A stretch of DNA of 64,000 bases from G963667675 sp965197565 (GTDB lineage Bacteria; Chloroflexota; Dehalococcoidia; Lucifugimonadales; UBA3495): the NCBI GenBank assembly GCA_965197565.1, contig CBDANK010000003.1:744001-808000 (forward strand), given 5' to 3'. Shown here piece after piece: positions 1-9,147 of the stretch. Each line of letters starts with the position of its first letter. Positions within the stretch are counted from its first letter, which is position 1. The notes under the pieces are model-generated. The model saw only the letters and a list, made by a program, of their open reading frames with translations, was not told the origin of the DNA and did not search any database. Position numbers and translations under genes: made by a program.

Positions 1-33
1 GAAGACTACTTTCTCGGCGACGAGGAAACCGGG

Positions 34-3000
34 ATGCGGCCCCGCCTCATCGAAAAATGGCTGCCCATCAACCAGATCTCAACCGAGGCTATCCGGGAAC
101 GGGCCGGCGCGGTGCCAAACCCAGCACCTCACCAACTCCACGTCTGGTGGGCCCGCAGGCCGCTGGCACCTTCACGGGCGTCAACCCTGCTGTCGCTAAT
201 ACCGCAGTCAGCAGACGACGAAGATACCCGTCATTCCGTCCTGGATATGCTGGGAACCAGCTCGGACGTCCACCAAATCGCCTTGCACTTGGCGGCCGCC
301 AAAGAGCGTGGCGAACGCGACAAGGACGGCTACGGCGATCATCGTCGGGCCTTCACCCATAACCCTACTGCCGAGCAACAGGACTGGCTCAAGGCCAACC
401 TGCCCAACGCGAACCCCACCGTCCTAGATGTTACTGCCGGGGGCGGCTCCATCCCCTTCGAGGCCGGGCGGCTGGGATTCCGCACCATCGCCAACGAGCT
501 GAACTCCGTCGCTTGCCTGATACTCCGGGCTACCTGCGAATGGCCCCAACGCTACGGCTACCCGCTGCTGGATACTTACCGCCAGTGCGCCGAGGCTTTC
601 CAAAGCCGTGTCAGCGAACTGCTGGCCGATGTGTACCCCGCCGAGTATGCCCCCGACTGCGCCAGCGGCGATTGCCCGCACCCGCAGGCCATGTGCAGCA
701 TCAGCGGCTGCCAACACAAAAACAACAAATGTTCTAAATTTGCCCATCGGGCGGTGCGCGCCCAAAGATACGTTTGGGCGTATCTTTGGGCGCGCACCGC
801 GAGTTGCCCGGGATGCCATGTGGAGATACCGCTCAGCCCCAATTGGCGGCTGGACAACAACGGCACCGGGATGCGCGTGGTACCTGACGGAACCCGGGTC
901 GAACTACGCATCGTCCATGACCTGCAAGCCTGCTCCGACTGCAAGAGCAGCGCCAAGAGCTGCCACCTAGCCACTCTCTATCCCAACCAGAGTGTCAACG
1001 ACGGCACTGTGACCGGTGCCATCGCCACCTGCCCCGCCTGTGGCAGCACCACTCCCAAGGGCTACCTGGCCGAGGAAGCTCAGGCCGAACGAATGGGCCA
1101 CCGGCTGTACTGCGTCATCTACCGGGACAGTTGGCGGGACCTGACCAAAGCCGGCAAGCCGAAGAAGCGGGAAACCACCTGTAGGGTGTTCGCGGAGCCG
1201 GAAGAACGCCATTTTGCCAGCGATGCCCACATCGCCAATGCACTGGCCCGGATGGAGCCGCAATGGGATGCCGATGACGTTCTGCCCAATGAGGCCCTGC
1301 CAGACGGCAATAAGACGAAAGAGGCCATTTACTACGGAATGCCGGAATGGCGTGATATGTACAGCCAGCGCCAGTTGCTTGCCCACGGTTACTGTGTCCA
1401 AGCGTTCCGAGAGTGCGTCAAAATTGACGAAGAAGCTGACCGGTTGGACGACCACCACAAGGCCGCATGGGCCTATGTTGTGCTGGCAATGGACAAAATG
1501 ATCAACCGGAATAGCCTTTTAACGAGATGGGACTCAGGGCAGAACATAGTAGCGGGTACATTCGATAGTCACGATTTCGGTTTCAAGTGGTCGTATTCGG
1601 AGATGGCTGTCACCTGCCGCGGCTTGGGCCTTGAATGGAGTCTTAACGACATCTCAGAGTGCCTGTCCGAATTGCTGGGCATGACTGGCCACACTGAAGA
1701 CGCTGACCGGCTAATCGCAGAAACGGAGTTCGGCTCCATCGCCTCGCCCACAGAGGTCATCAACGGCGACGCACGCGATTTGCCCCTGGATGACGCATCC
1801 GTGGATTGCGTAGTCTTCGACCCGCCTTACGAGGAGAACGTTTGCTACGCCGAGCTGTCCGATTTCTTCTACGTCTGGCTCAAGCGCACCGCCGGATACG
1901 TGTTCCCGGAAGACTTCACCGACTACCTGACAGAGAAAGACCAGGAAGCCATCGCCAGCCCGGCCCGCTTCAAGAGCCAGGCAACTAAGGGCAAGTCCGC
2001 CAAGAACTTGGCCCTCGCAGACTACCAGGAAAAGATGGCCGAAATCTTCGCCGAGTGCCGCCGGGTCATCAAGGACGACGGAATAATGACGGTGATGTTC
2101 AACCACAAGTCCACCGCCGCCTGGGACGCCCTTACCGTCGCTCTCATCAACGCCGAGTTCGCCATCACCCGCACCTGGCCGGTGAAAACCGAAGCCGAGT
2201 CCAGCATCCACATCAAAGACAAGGCGGCCGCCCGCACCACCATCCTGCTGATCTGCCGTCCCCGGGAGGAAAACCCGTTCCCAAAACCGTGGTACGAGGT
2301 TGAGCAACTAATCACCCAAGCCGTGAGGGAAGACATCCAGGACAACCTGGGGCAGGCCGGCCTGCGCCCCATAGACCTGTATCTGAGCGCCTTCGGCCCT
2401 GCCTTGCGAGTCATCAGCGAACACTGGGGCACCGAACGCGAAAGCAACAACCCGGATCGCCCGGATGCGCCCTTCCTGGTAACGCCCACGGACGCCCTGC
2501 AGGTGGCCCGCCGTGAAGTCAGCCGCCACCGCGCCCAGGAAATCAGCCGGGAGTGGGCCAACAACCCGGTGGACGCCGCCACCAAGTTCTACGTGCTCGC
2601 CAAGGACGCTGCCGAGAACGACACTCTGATGTTCGATGAGGCGAACCTGCTGGCCCGGGCCATCGGCGTCCGTCTGGAAAAGAACGATGCCGACATGAAA
2701 CGCGTCGTCGAATTCAAGGCGGACAAGGTATCGCTGCTCAGCGCCCGCGACCGCCTGGCAGCCAGGAACATCGGAGAGGATATCAACCCCGGCTCCACGC
2801 TGGACACCGTCCACACGGCCATTGCCCTGACCGACCGGCGCAACACGCTGGATGCCCAGCAATGGCTCACCCAGCACCTCCACGACCCGCAGGAAGCCCA
2901 ATTCCGCGCTACCCTGGAGGCCCTCGTCCGCACCACCAAGCCGGGCCACGACGACTACCAAGCGCAACGCAACCTCTGGCAGGCGCTGTACGGCGAGGAA

Positions 3001-3042
3001 GCGCCGCGACCGGCGGCGGAGCAGCAGGGTACACTGCTATAA
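34..3042 (+). CDS. DUF1156-type adenine-specific DNA methyltransferase
   Basis: The 1002-residue protein begins with the DUF1156 signature (RLIEKWLPI, then HVWWARRPLAPSRA at about residues 35-50). It carries an amino-methyltransferase DPPY motif at residues 596-599, followed by ENVCYAELSDFFYVWLKR. Several Cys pairs (CPGC, CSDC, CPAC) at about residues 255-340 suggest zinc-ribbon inserts. Such enzymes are predicted to methylate adenine or cytosine in host DNA and recur in defence islands beside SNF2/PLD helicases and DUF499 ATPases. The frame stays open to the window edge (the 11 codons before the ATG are sense), so the true start may lie upstream. The TIR gene follows after about 60 bp. The class is secure; target base and site are unknown. 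Confidence 0.9.
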   Translation: MRPRLIEKWLPINQISTEAIRERAGAVPNPAPHQLHVWWARRPLAPSRASTLLSLIPQSADDEDTRHSVLDMLGTSSDVHQIALHLAAAKERGERDKDGYGDHRRAFTHNPTAEQQDWLKANLPNANPTVLDVTAGGGSIPFEAGRLGFRTIANELNSVACLILRATCEWPQRYGYPLLDTYRQCAEAFQSRVSELLADVYPAEYAPDCASGDCPHPQAMCSISGCQHKNNKCSKFAHRAVRAQRYVWAYLWARTASCPGCHVEIPLSPNWRLDNNGTGMRVVPDGTRVELRIVHDLQACSDCKSSAKSCHLATLYPNQSVNDGTVTGAIATCPACGSTTPKGYLAEEAQAERMGHRLYCVIYRDSWRDLTKAGKPKKRETTCRVFAEPEERHFASDAHIANALARMEPQWDADDVLPNEALPDGNKTKEAIYYGMPEWRDMYSQRQLLAHGYCVQAFRECVKIDEEADRLDDHHKAAWAYVVLAMDKMINRNSLLTRWDSGQNIVAGTFDSHDFGFKWSYSEMAVTCRGLGLEWSLNDISECLSELLGMTGHTEDADRLIAETEFGSIASPTEVINGDARDLPLDDASVDCVVFDPPYEENVCYAELSDFFYVWLKRTAGYVFPEDFTDYLTEKDQEAIASPARFKSQATKGKSAKNLALADYQEKMAEIFAECRRVIKDDGIMTVMFNHKSTAAWDALTVALINAEFAITRTWPVKTEAESSIHIKDKAAARTTILLICRPREENPFPKPWYEVEQLITQAVREDIQDNLGQAGLRPIDLYLSAFGPALRVISEHWGTERESNNPDRPDAPFLVTPTDALQVARREVSRHRAQEISREWANNPVDAATKFYVLAKDAAENDTLMFDEANLLARAIGVRLEKNDADMKRVVEFKADKVSLLSARDRLAARNIGEDINPGSTLDTVHTAIALTDRRNTLDAQQWLTQHLHDPQEAQFRATLEALVRTTKPGHDDYQAQRNLWQALYGEEAPRPAAEQQGTLL
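751..800. repeat. Perfect 22-bp inverted repeat inside the methyltransferase gene
   Basis: Bases 751-772 and 779-800 are exact reverse complements around a 6-base loop (TTTGGG). The arms begin GCGGTGCGCG and end CGCGCACCGC. The repeat lies in the segment encoding RAVRAQRYVWAYLWARTA, where the second arm gives the family-conserved YLWART sequence. It is therefore embedded in coding sequence and is not an insertion that breaks the frame. Confidence 0.9.
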
Positions 3043-3099
3043 ACCAGCATCACCAGGACTCGGTTGCCTAGACCAATACAGGATATAGGCCCAATTACC

Positions 3100-3972
3100 A
3101 TGCAGAGAAACATAGCGAATAGGGCCCAACTCGACACCTTCATCTGCCATGCCAGCGAGGATAAAGAGAGCATAGCCAGGCCGATTCATCAGGCCCTCAC
3201 AGAAATAGGAGTCTACTCGTGGCTGGACGAATCCGAAATCCGCCTCGGAGACAGCATCCGGCGAAAGATAGACCAAGGACTCGCAAATTGCAGGTCATCT
3301 ACGGTTATCCTGTCAAGGCCATTCTTTGCAAAAAACTGGACTCAATACGAAATGGACGGACTTGTAGAAAGACAGATGCAGGGTGAAATAGCCCTCTTTC
3401 CCATCCGACATGGCATCACCATCGACGAAGTCAGGGGGCATAGTCCATCGCTGGCCGGGATCAGTTCGATGAGCTCCTCTGATCACTCCCCTGAGCAGAT
3501 CGCTTCCCAGATAGCAGAGAGGCTGGGAGTCACAAGGCCAACTCAAACCGCCATATCCGCTTCTGCCAGCCCACCGAATTCATCAAACAATGAACGCGCC
3601 TTCGGTGTCTTCTATATAGCGGAAGCCAGAACCCCAGAAATGCCCCTCGGTTCTGAACCGGCACCAATTCCCATGCCTTTCTCAAGACCTAGGGGAGAAC
3701 CGGGATGGATTCGGGTGGTGAACCACAATGACGAGTTGGAATACATACTTGAAGAAAAGACCATACGTCTCCAGTTGGACTACGGCAATAGCTGGTCAGG
3801 AAGCGAGATAGAAGCCGCCCAACTGCTCTCGAGGAAAGAACCGTTCGCGCTTATGATACGTCCTTCGGCCGGAGGGCAAATCTATCTTTCCTCGTTGATC
3901 AATCGCTCTCCCGGCCCCCTGCATTCACTCAGGACCAATCCCTCAGGATGGATGACCTTCGATATACAATGA
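3100..3972 (+). CDS. TIR-domain protein, probable NADase effector
   Basis: The first ~135 residues form a TIR domain. Box 1 is LDTFICHASEDK (residues 11-22), a DESEIRLGDSI loop follows, and FFAKNWTQYEMDGL places the probable catalytic Glu at residue 84. Bacterial TIR domains of this kind cleave NAD+ or make signalling nucleotides during phage defence. The C-terminal ~150 residues match no family I recognise and may sense or oligomerise. ATG at 3100 was chosen over the in-frame TTG at 3064 because the TIR fold begins just after it. The gene lies between the methyltransferase and helicase genes, same strand, short gaps, so it is probably part of the operon. Confidence 0.85.
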   Translation: MQRNIANRAQLDTFICHASEDKESIARPIHQALTEIGVYSWLDESEIRLGDSIRRKIDQGLANCRSSTVILSRPFFAKNWTQYEMDGLVERQMQGEIALFPIRHGITIDEVRGHSPSLAGISSMSSSDHSPEQIASQIAERLGVTRPTQTAISASASPPNSSNNERAFGVFYIAEARTPEMPLGSEPAPIPMPFSRPRGEPGWIRVVNHNDELEYILEEKTIRLQLDYGNSWSGSEIEAAQLLSRKEPFALMIRPSAGGQIYLSSLINRSPGPLHSLRTNPSGWMTFDIQ

Positions 3973-4005
3973 CCTAGCAGAAAACAGAAAAAGTCTACTG
4001 ATTCA

Positions 4006-4494
4006 GTGAGCAATTCCCTCAGGGATAACGCTATGCCACTATACAACCCTCATGGGCCCGTCCACGAGGCTACTGAATTTTGGTACGACACTGAGGAAAA
4101 AGCACTGTTATACGAAGTATCCATTGATGGAACCGGCACACGTGCTACGGCAGACCACACGAGCGCTCAAGAGAGAGGATACCTACCGGGAATTTACCCC
4201 TTCGACCACAGGCATGATCACCACGAACCGCACGGTATCAGCTTTGTAGACCCTGAGAAGACAGAACATCAGCAGGAGGCGAACTCAGTCAATACCCAAC
4301 TGGTTATCCGCCTTTGGCACCAAGTGGAATATAAGGATCAGCCTCGGAGAGCAAGGCGACGGGAACCGCTATTGAACGTGCCCAAGCCATTAGCAATCTT
4401 TCTAGCCGCAAGACGAAATGATATGCACAAGGAAGAATCCCTAATGCAAGCTATCGCCCTGCTACAGGCATACATCGCAGCAAAGGGAACGTAG
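4006..4494 (+). CDS. Unrecognised 162-aa protein with His-rich motif
   Basis: I do not recognise this protein. It has a GTG start at 4006, with an alternative ATG at 4033 (MPLYNPHGP). It is soluble, with no membrane segment or signal peptide. The centre carries an HRHDHHEPH cluster (about residues 69-77) that could bind metal, and the C-terminus is predicted helical and basic. It starts 33 bp after the TIR gene and stops 2 bp before the helicase GTG, so translation is likely coupled to the helicase. A role as adaptor or regulator of the methyltransferase-TIR-helicase set is inferred from position only. Confidence 0.6.
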   Translation: MSNSLRDNAMPLYNPHGPVHEATEFWYDTEEKALLYEVSIDGTGTRATADHTSAQERGYLPGIYPFDHRHDHHEPHGISFVDPEKTEHQQEANSVNTQLVIRLWHQVEYKDQPRRARRREPLLNVPKPLAIFLAARRNDMHKEESLMQAIALLQAYIAAKGT

Positions 4495-4496
4495 AC

Positions 4497-7328
4497 GTGC
4501 CCCTCACAGACTTTAACCTGCGCCCGGTCTACAACCATAGCAACTGCCCGGATATGATTGCCGGGCTGTACGAGCCGCTGCTGGCCCAAGCGGTGCGCTA
4601 TGACCGGACTACCTACACCTTTACCGCCAAGGGGCTGATTGCCGCCGCCGTAGGAACCGCCGGCCTCGTCCGCAACGGCGGACGCATCCGCCTCATATGC
4701 GACCACAGTGTCAAAGAGGACGTGCTCCAAGCCATCCACGACGGCCAACTGGACTCCGAATCTGTCCTGCAACAGACAGCCAGCCGCGAAGACTTGCTGC
4801 TGACCGAGACCGCCGACATCGCCGACCGCAATCACCTGGAGTTAGCCTACTGGCTGGTAGCCCATGGAATCATGGAAGTGAAGGTAGCCATCCGTGACGA
4901 TTGGATTTTCCACAACAAGAGCGGGATTGTGGAAGACGCCCAAGGCAACCGCGTCGCCTTCGCCGGCAGTCTGAACGAAACCCTATCCGGGTGGCGGCAT
5001 AACTGGGAATCCATCGACGTTTATACCGAGAGCGAAGGACTGGCGCACCTCGAGGCCAGGGAGTCCGAGTTTCAAGCCCTCTGGACCGACCGGGCCGCCG
5101 GATTGAAAGTCATCGACCTGCCGGCCTATTACCGCGACTACATCGTGGAGCGGGCGCCGGCGTCCCCGCCAGAGATTAAATCAGTTCGGGAACGTCGCAG
5201 CAGCTACACGGCCAAAGACCAAGCGGTCAATGATTACTGGCAGGGCATCTACAATGCACTAGCCAACGACCCCGACAGCACGGTGGCCACCATACCGGCC
5301 ATTCTCTGGCCTCACCAAGAGAGATTCCGCCAACAGAACGTCGGCAACGATGCCGTCCGCCGCCTGATTGCCGACGAAGTAGGGCTTGGCAAGACCCTGC
5401 AAGCGGGCATCATACTCAAGACCCGTCTCAATCAAGGCAAAGCCCGCCGCGCCCTGATTATTTCCCCCAAGGCAGCGACAAAGCAATGGCAGGGCGAACT
5501 GTTGATGAAGTTCGCCATAGACGCTCCAATTATTGACTCCCACGGCTACTACTACCGCGATGGGCGAACGGAGCCGGGCAACAGCCCGCCCTGGAGTACA
5601 CTCCTCGCCATTGCAGGACACCAGTGGCTGGTAAGAAACGCCGAAGATTTCCTGTCCACTTGCGGCGAGTACGATATTATCGTCGTCGATGAGGCCCACC
5701 GCGCCCGTTTCCGGGACGTTGACCACGAACAGCGTCGCCAGCCGAACCAATACTTGCGGCTACTGAGCCAACTTTCGCGCCGCACGCGAGAACTCCTACT
5801 GCTCACCGCCACCCCGATGCAGCTCAACGAAGTCGAGCTGTGGGCCTTGCTGGAACTGCTGGAACCTGAGGGATGGCAATCCGCCGAGTACCGCCGCTTT
5901 TACCAGGACGAACCGCCTGACCTCGCAGAGTGGAAATACCGGCGCGACCTGTGGCGCAAGACCGACCCACCGGACACCGGGGACTTCCTGCTCGCCAGCG
6001 AGAACGACGACTACATCACCAGCCAGTTGGACGACCCCGATACGCTACAAGCCACGCTGGAAACGATGCGAAGGAGCTCGCCAGCCAAACGGCTGATGAG
6101 CCGTCATACCCGCGAACTGCTACGCCAATACCGCCGACAAGGTCTGCTGGATGGTCCCGTGCCGCAACGTCAGGCGCGGGATGTAGTAATCACCATGATG
6201 CCCTCCGAGCGCGCGCTGTACGATGACATCAAGGAACTGGTACGGCAATGTTACGCCGGCCGCGGCATCACTCCCCAGTCTTTGGGATTCATCACGACGA
6301 TTTTCCGCAAGCGGTTCGGCTCCTCAACCCACGCCTACGCCCAAACTCTGCGCAACGCCGCTAACCGCATCCCGCAGGACGCCGACGACTGGATGACCCT
6401 GCTGGACGACGCCGACCTGGACGAACTTACGGACCGCGAAACCAACGCCTTGAACAACGCGGCCAACCTTGACGCGCTACTCAAAGCCGCCGACGAAGCC
6501 GAAAGGCTATCTCAGCAAGACAGCAAGCGCGGCCGACTGACTGGCGTCATAGCACAGCTTCGAGAACAAGGCCACAATCACATCCTGTTGTTCACTCAGT
6601 TCCGCGATACGCAGAGCTGGCTGTCCGAACACCTGCGGAGATCAAGACACTTCGTGACTGAGCTATTCGGACAAGATGGTCACTTGGGCGACCGCGGCCG
6701 CCGGCTAGAAGGGTTCCGGCAACAAGGGCAGGGTATCCTGCTCTGCACCGAAACAGCCTCGGAATCCCTTAACCTTCAGTTCTGCTCGGCCGTCGTCAAC
6801 TACGACATCCCGTGGAACCCGATGACCCTCGAGCAGCGGGCTGGAAGGATTGACCGCATTGGACAGGAACGTAGCGTAGTAGACGTCATCAACCTGTTCT
6901 ACGAAGATACAGCGGAACATGACGCCTATAAAGCGGTGGAGCGGCGGTTCAAAGGTATCGTGGACAACGTAGGCGCCTACCCGCCGATAATCGCCGCCAA
7001 CATACAGAGCATCATCCGAGACGGCAAAGACCCGGACGTCGAGCTGGACAAGATAGCCGCCCGCAACGACTTCGACATCAACCAGCTTAACGCCGGATGG
7101 GACAGTAGGAACACATCCCTCAACCCCAAGATAGCTATGGACGACCTAGAGAGACCTCTGCGAGAACCAGAGCTACTACCAACGGGCTGGACTTCAGAGA
7201 ACATCGGAGGAAGGCACTGGGAGGTCAGGGACCCGCAGGGCAATACGCGGCGAGTCACCACGGATGCCGAGTCCTATCAACAGGCAGACGGCAGGCTCAA
7301 GTGGTGGGAAGGTCCGTGGACGGAATAA
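4497..7328 (+). CDS. SNF2-family helicase with N-terminal phospholipase D-like domain
   Basis: The 943-residue protein starts with a PLD-like domain containing an HxK motif (H139, K141) and a GSLNET stretch. An SF2/SNF2 motor follows: DEVGLGKT Walker A at 293-300, DEAH at 398-401, LLTATPMQ, then a C-terminal RecA domain with TETASESLNLQ and QRAGRIDRIGQ (780-790). These proteins couple ATP-driven DNA translocation to a nuclease-like or DNA-binding PLD module. The GTG start lies 2 bp after the preceding stop. Together with the DUF1156 methyltransferase it makes a DISARM/BREX-like restriction module. The family call is secure; whether the PLD domain cuts DNA is unknown. Confidence 0.92.
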   Translation: MPLTDFNLRPVYNHSNCPDMIAGLYEPLLAQAVRYDRTTYTFTAKGLIAAAVGTAGLVRNGGRIRLICDHSVKEDVLQAIHDGQLDSESVLQQTASREDLLLTETADIADRNHLELAYWLVAHGIMEVKVAIRDDWIFHNKSGIVEDAQGNRVAFAGSLNETLSGWRHNWESIDVYTESEGLAHLEARESEFQALWTDRAAGLKVIDLPAYYRDYIVERAPASPPEIKSVRERRSSYTAKDQAVNDYWQGIYNALANDPDSTVATIPAILWPHQERFRQQNVGNDAVRRLIADEVGLGKTLQAGIILKTRLNQGKARRALIISPKAATKQWQGELLMKFAIDAPIIDSHGYYYRDGRTEPGNSPPWSTLLAIAGHQWLVRNAEDFLSTCGEYDIIVVDEAHRARFRDVDHEQRRQPNQYLRLLSQLSRRTRELLLLTATPMQLNEVELWALLELLEPEGWQSAEYRRFYQDEPPDLAEWKYRRDLWRKTDPPDTGDFLLASENDDYITSQLDDPDTLQATLETMRRSSPAKRLMSRHTRELLRQYRRQGLLDGPVPQRQARDVVITMMPSERALYDDIKELVRQCYAGRGITPQSLGFITTIFRKRFGSSTHAYAQTLRNAANRIPQDADDWMTLLDDADLDELTDRETNALNNAANLDALLKAADEAERLSQQDSKRGRLTGVIAQLREQGHNHILLFTQFRDTQSWLSEHLRRSRHFVTELFGQDGHLGDRGRRLEGFRQQGQGILLCTETASESLNLQFCSAVVNYDIPWNPMTLEQRAGRIDRIGQERSVVDVINLFYEDTAEHDAYKAVERRFKGIVDNVGAYPPIIAANIQSIIRDGKDPDVELDKIAARNDFDINQLNAGWDSRNTSLNPKIAMDDLERPLREPELLPTGWTSENIGGRHWEVRDPQGNTRRVTTDAESYQQADGRLKWWEGPWTE

Positions 7329-7401
7329 CTGCTGACAGTTGCCGGTAGCGAAGTCCCAGAAGGACATGGGACAATGAACCTGTCGCCGACTAACGGCGGC
7401 A

Positions 7402-7435
7402 CTGGCCGCCGCAGACCAACGGGGCGGCCGGTTTT
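7402..7435 (+). terminator. Probable rho-independent terminator after the helicase operon
   Basis: CTGGCCGCC (7402-7410) pairs with GGCGGCCGG (7423-7431), with one G-T wobble, and is followed at once by TTTT. It lies about 75 bp after the helicase stop. A closely similar GGCGGCAC-GGCCGC hairpin follows the SIR2 gene at about 12761-12798. Confidence 0.55.
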
Positions 7436-7679
7436 GCGTCACATTCAACCTACAACAGGGCACTGTATTATGGCGTCAGAACCCCCACCGGGACAATGAA
7501 ACACCGCCTCGACCCGCCACGAGTCCTAGGGTTCGATTCCGCGAGCCAGTTGTCTTACCTATCCTCGCCGCAGAAGGCGCAAATCTCCGCCATACCTCCG
7601 GGCTGCGCAACGCCCCGTCGGACGGCCGGAATTCGGCACACGCAAAGTTTCTGGGGTCGGGCAGGTCAGGATTTTTGAT

Positions 7680-8036
7680 TTCGCAATCGACTCCATTGAC
7701 AGCTCGGCTCTTTACTTGTGGTTCCCGCACCTGTCCGATTGCAGACACCTGAATCTGAGGAAAATCGAGAACTTCCCCATCGGAATCGGCGATATGTTCA
7801 GTAGCGCGAAAACCAGGCTGGCAAGACTGATGACCAGCTTCAGGCAAAACAGCCAGCGCAAGGAAACCCTCTGCCAAGCCACCGGGCGGGTAGTCCGCGA
7901 ACGAATTCGACCCAAACCCGCCAAGCCCATCGTGGACGAAATAGGCCGCGTGCTGACCGAGCACTAAGGCTTCACCGAGGAAGAACCGGACTTTATCAAC
8001 TACGACATCAAGTACCGCATGAGGCGAGAGGGGTGA
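7680..8036 (+). pseudogene. C-terminal remnant of an Eco57I/PglX-like restriction-methylase
   Basis: One frame reads IDSSALYLWFPHLSDCRHLN, RKIENFPIG, then PKPAKPIVDEIGRVLTEH, a TAA at 7965-7967, then GFTEEEPDFINYDIKYRM and a TGA at 8034. In type IIG and BREX-type methylases I remember the C-terminus as SDCRHLNKREIE...DEIDRVLAEHYGFTEEELDFIINYDIKYRMG. The stop therefore sits exactly where the conserved Tyr (TAC/TAT) should be. Everything upstream of about 7650, including the methylase and nuclease domains, is missing. This is a scar of a lost restriction-modification gene immediately before the PIN gene. Confidence 0.65.
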
Positions 8037-8037
8037 G

Positions 8038-9012
8038 ATGGCCCGGCGGCGTAGACGGAAAAAGATTGTCTATCTTGACCAAAATTGGTTGAGCGACATT
8101 ACGAAGGCGCACCTTGACCGAAATCTGCGTGTCGACAAGGGATATTTCACCGATCTGTTCAAGGTAATGCAGAGGACGATTGTAGAGGGCAACTTTGTAT
8201 GTCCAACCTCGCCGCTCCACGAGTCAGAGAGCAACTTTAGTTCTCGTCTGAGCGCGGACTTCAGGAGTATGGACAATGGCCTTAGTAAAGGCCTTTCTTT
8301 CAACTACGCTCACGAGATATGCGACAGACAGTTGCTTGAAGCAGCATCGAACTTTGCTGGAGTAGATATACCGGACGAGCCTTGGTGGCAGATTCCATTC
8401 AGCCGCGCCCCCGACCTTCTTGACAGCACTATTGCAAGAGCTACGAGTGCTCTGGATATGTTCCTAACTGTCCAACCACTTGTGAACGAACATTGGCGCG
8501 TTCGCAACGAAGTTACTACACCAATGTACAGGCAGTACAAGGAAACAAGAACGGAACATAAGCTATCCTACGGTGATGAGGTTGCGTTCAGCAGGATTCA
8601 ACTGTTCCGGGAGCACTTCCACGTCTTTGACAATGCAGAGTCAATCCTCAAGAAAGCATCTACCCTATGGGAGCCAATGGTTGCGACTCTACACAGCGAG
8701 AGGCATCTGCGTTTGATAGAATTAGCAAAGATTTGCGAACTGGGAGAGGGTATAGCTCAGTTCATGTCCTCCAAGGAGATGGCAAACACACCCTTTTTGT
8801 CTATCCGCTCAAAGCTGATGGCTGCGGATATTGTATACAGGAGTTTGCGAATTCCAGAACCATCGCTCTTGGATGACTTCAACATGGCTGCGACAGTGGT
8901 GCCTTACGCAGATGTGTTTGCCACCGAGAACTACTTGGCGGATTTGCTGCGTAAAACGGGCATCGCCAGGGACTATGGATGCAACGTCTACACAATGCGT
9001 AAGAATGCGTAA
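8038..9012 (+). CDS. PIN-like domain nuclease
   Basis: The 324-residue protein opens with a basic tail, then IVYLDQNWLSDI (D14), CPTSPLHESES (E62), and a C-terminal DDFNMAATVVPYADVFATE stretch (D279, D280, D292, E297). This acidic layout fits a PIN-like metal-dependent RNase or DNase fold, with a long helical insert between. It starts one base after the TGA of the restriction-methylase remnant and lies among defence genes, so an RNA-cleaving abortive-infection role is plausible but inferred. No small antitoxin-like ORF precedes it, unlike a VapBC pair. Confidence 0.6.
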   Translation: MARRRRRKKIVYLDQNWLSDITKAHLDRNLRVDKGYFTDLFKVMQRTIVEGNFVCPTSPLHESESNFSSRLSADFRSMDNGLSKGLSFNYAHEICDRQLLEAASNFAGVDIPDEPWWQIPFSRAPDLLDSTIARATSALDMFLTVQPLVNEHWRVRNEVTTPMYRQYKETRTEHKLSYGDEVAFSRIQLFREHFHVFDNAESILKKASTLWEPMVATLHSERHLRLIELAKICELGEGIAQFMSSKEMANTPFLSIRSKLMAADIVYRSLRIPEPSLLDDFNMAATVVPYADVFATENYLADLLRKTGIARDYGCNVYTMRKNA

Positions 9013-9048
9013 GAAGGACCGGTTCTTGGATTTCTTATCAGGACTGTG

Positions 9049-9147
9049 ATGAAAGAAGGTGAAACCATATCAGAAACCCTGCGCGTCAGAACGACGGTAC
9101 AGCCGGGCGGCAGAGTAGCGATTGCACTGGTGGAGGGAACTAAATGA
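9049..9147 (+). CDS. Possible 32-aa ORF coupled to the SIR2 gene
   Basis: ATG at 9049 opens a 32-codon frame (MKEGETISETLRVRTTVQPG...) that ends in TGA overlapping the SIR2 start codon as ATGA. The peptide has an alternating beta-like pattern and a plausible GAAAGAAGG-type purine stretch nearby. No family recognised. The four-base overlap is the main support. It could be a leader peptide, an antitoxin-like partner, or chance. Confidence 0.35.
   Translation: MKEGETISETLRVRTTVQPGGRVAIALVEGTK

Noticed and set aside
7527..7550. T-loop-like GGTTCGATTCC suggesting a tRNA
   Set aside because: No 5-bp T-stem, anticodon arm or acceptor stem can be formed around it.
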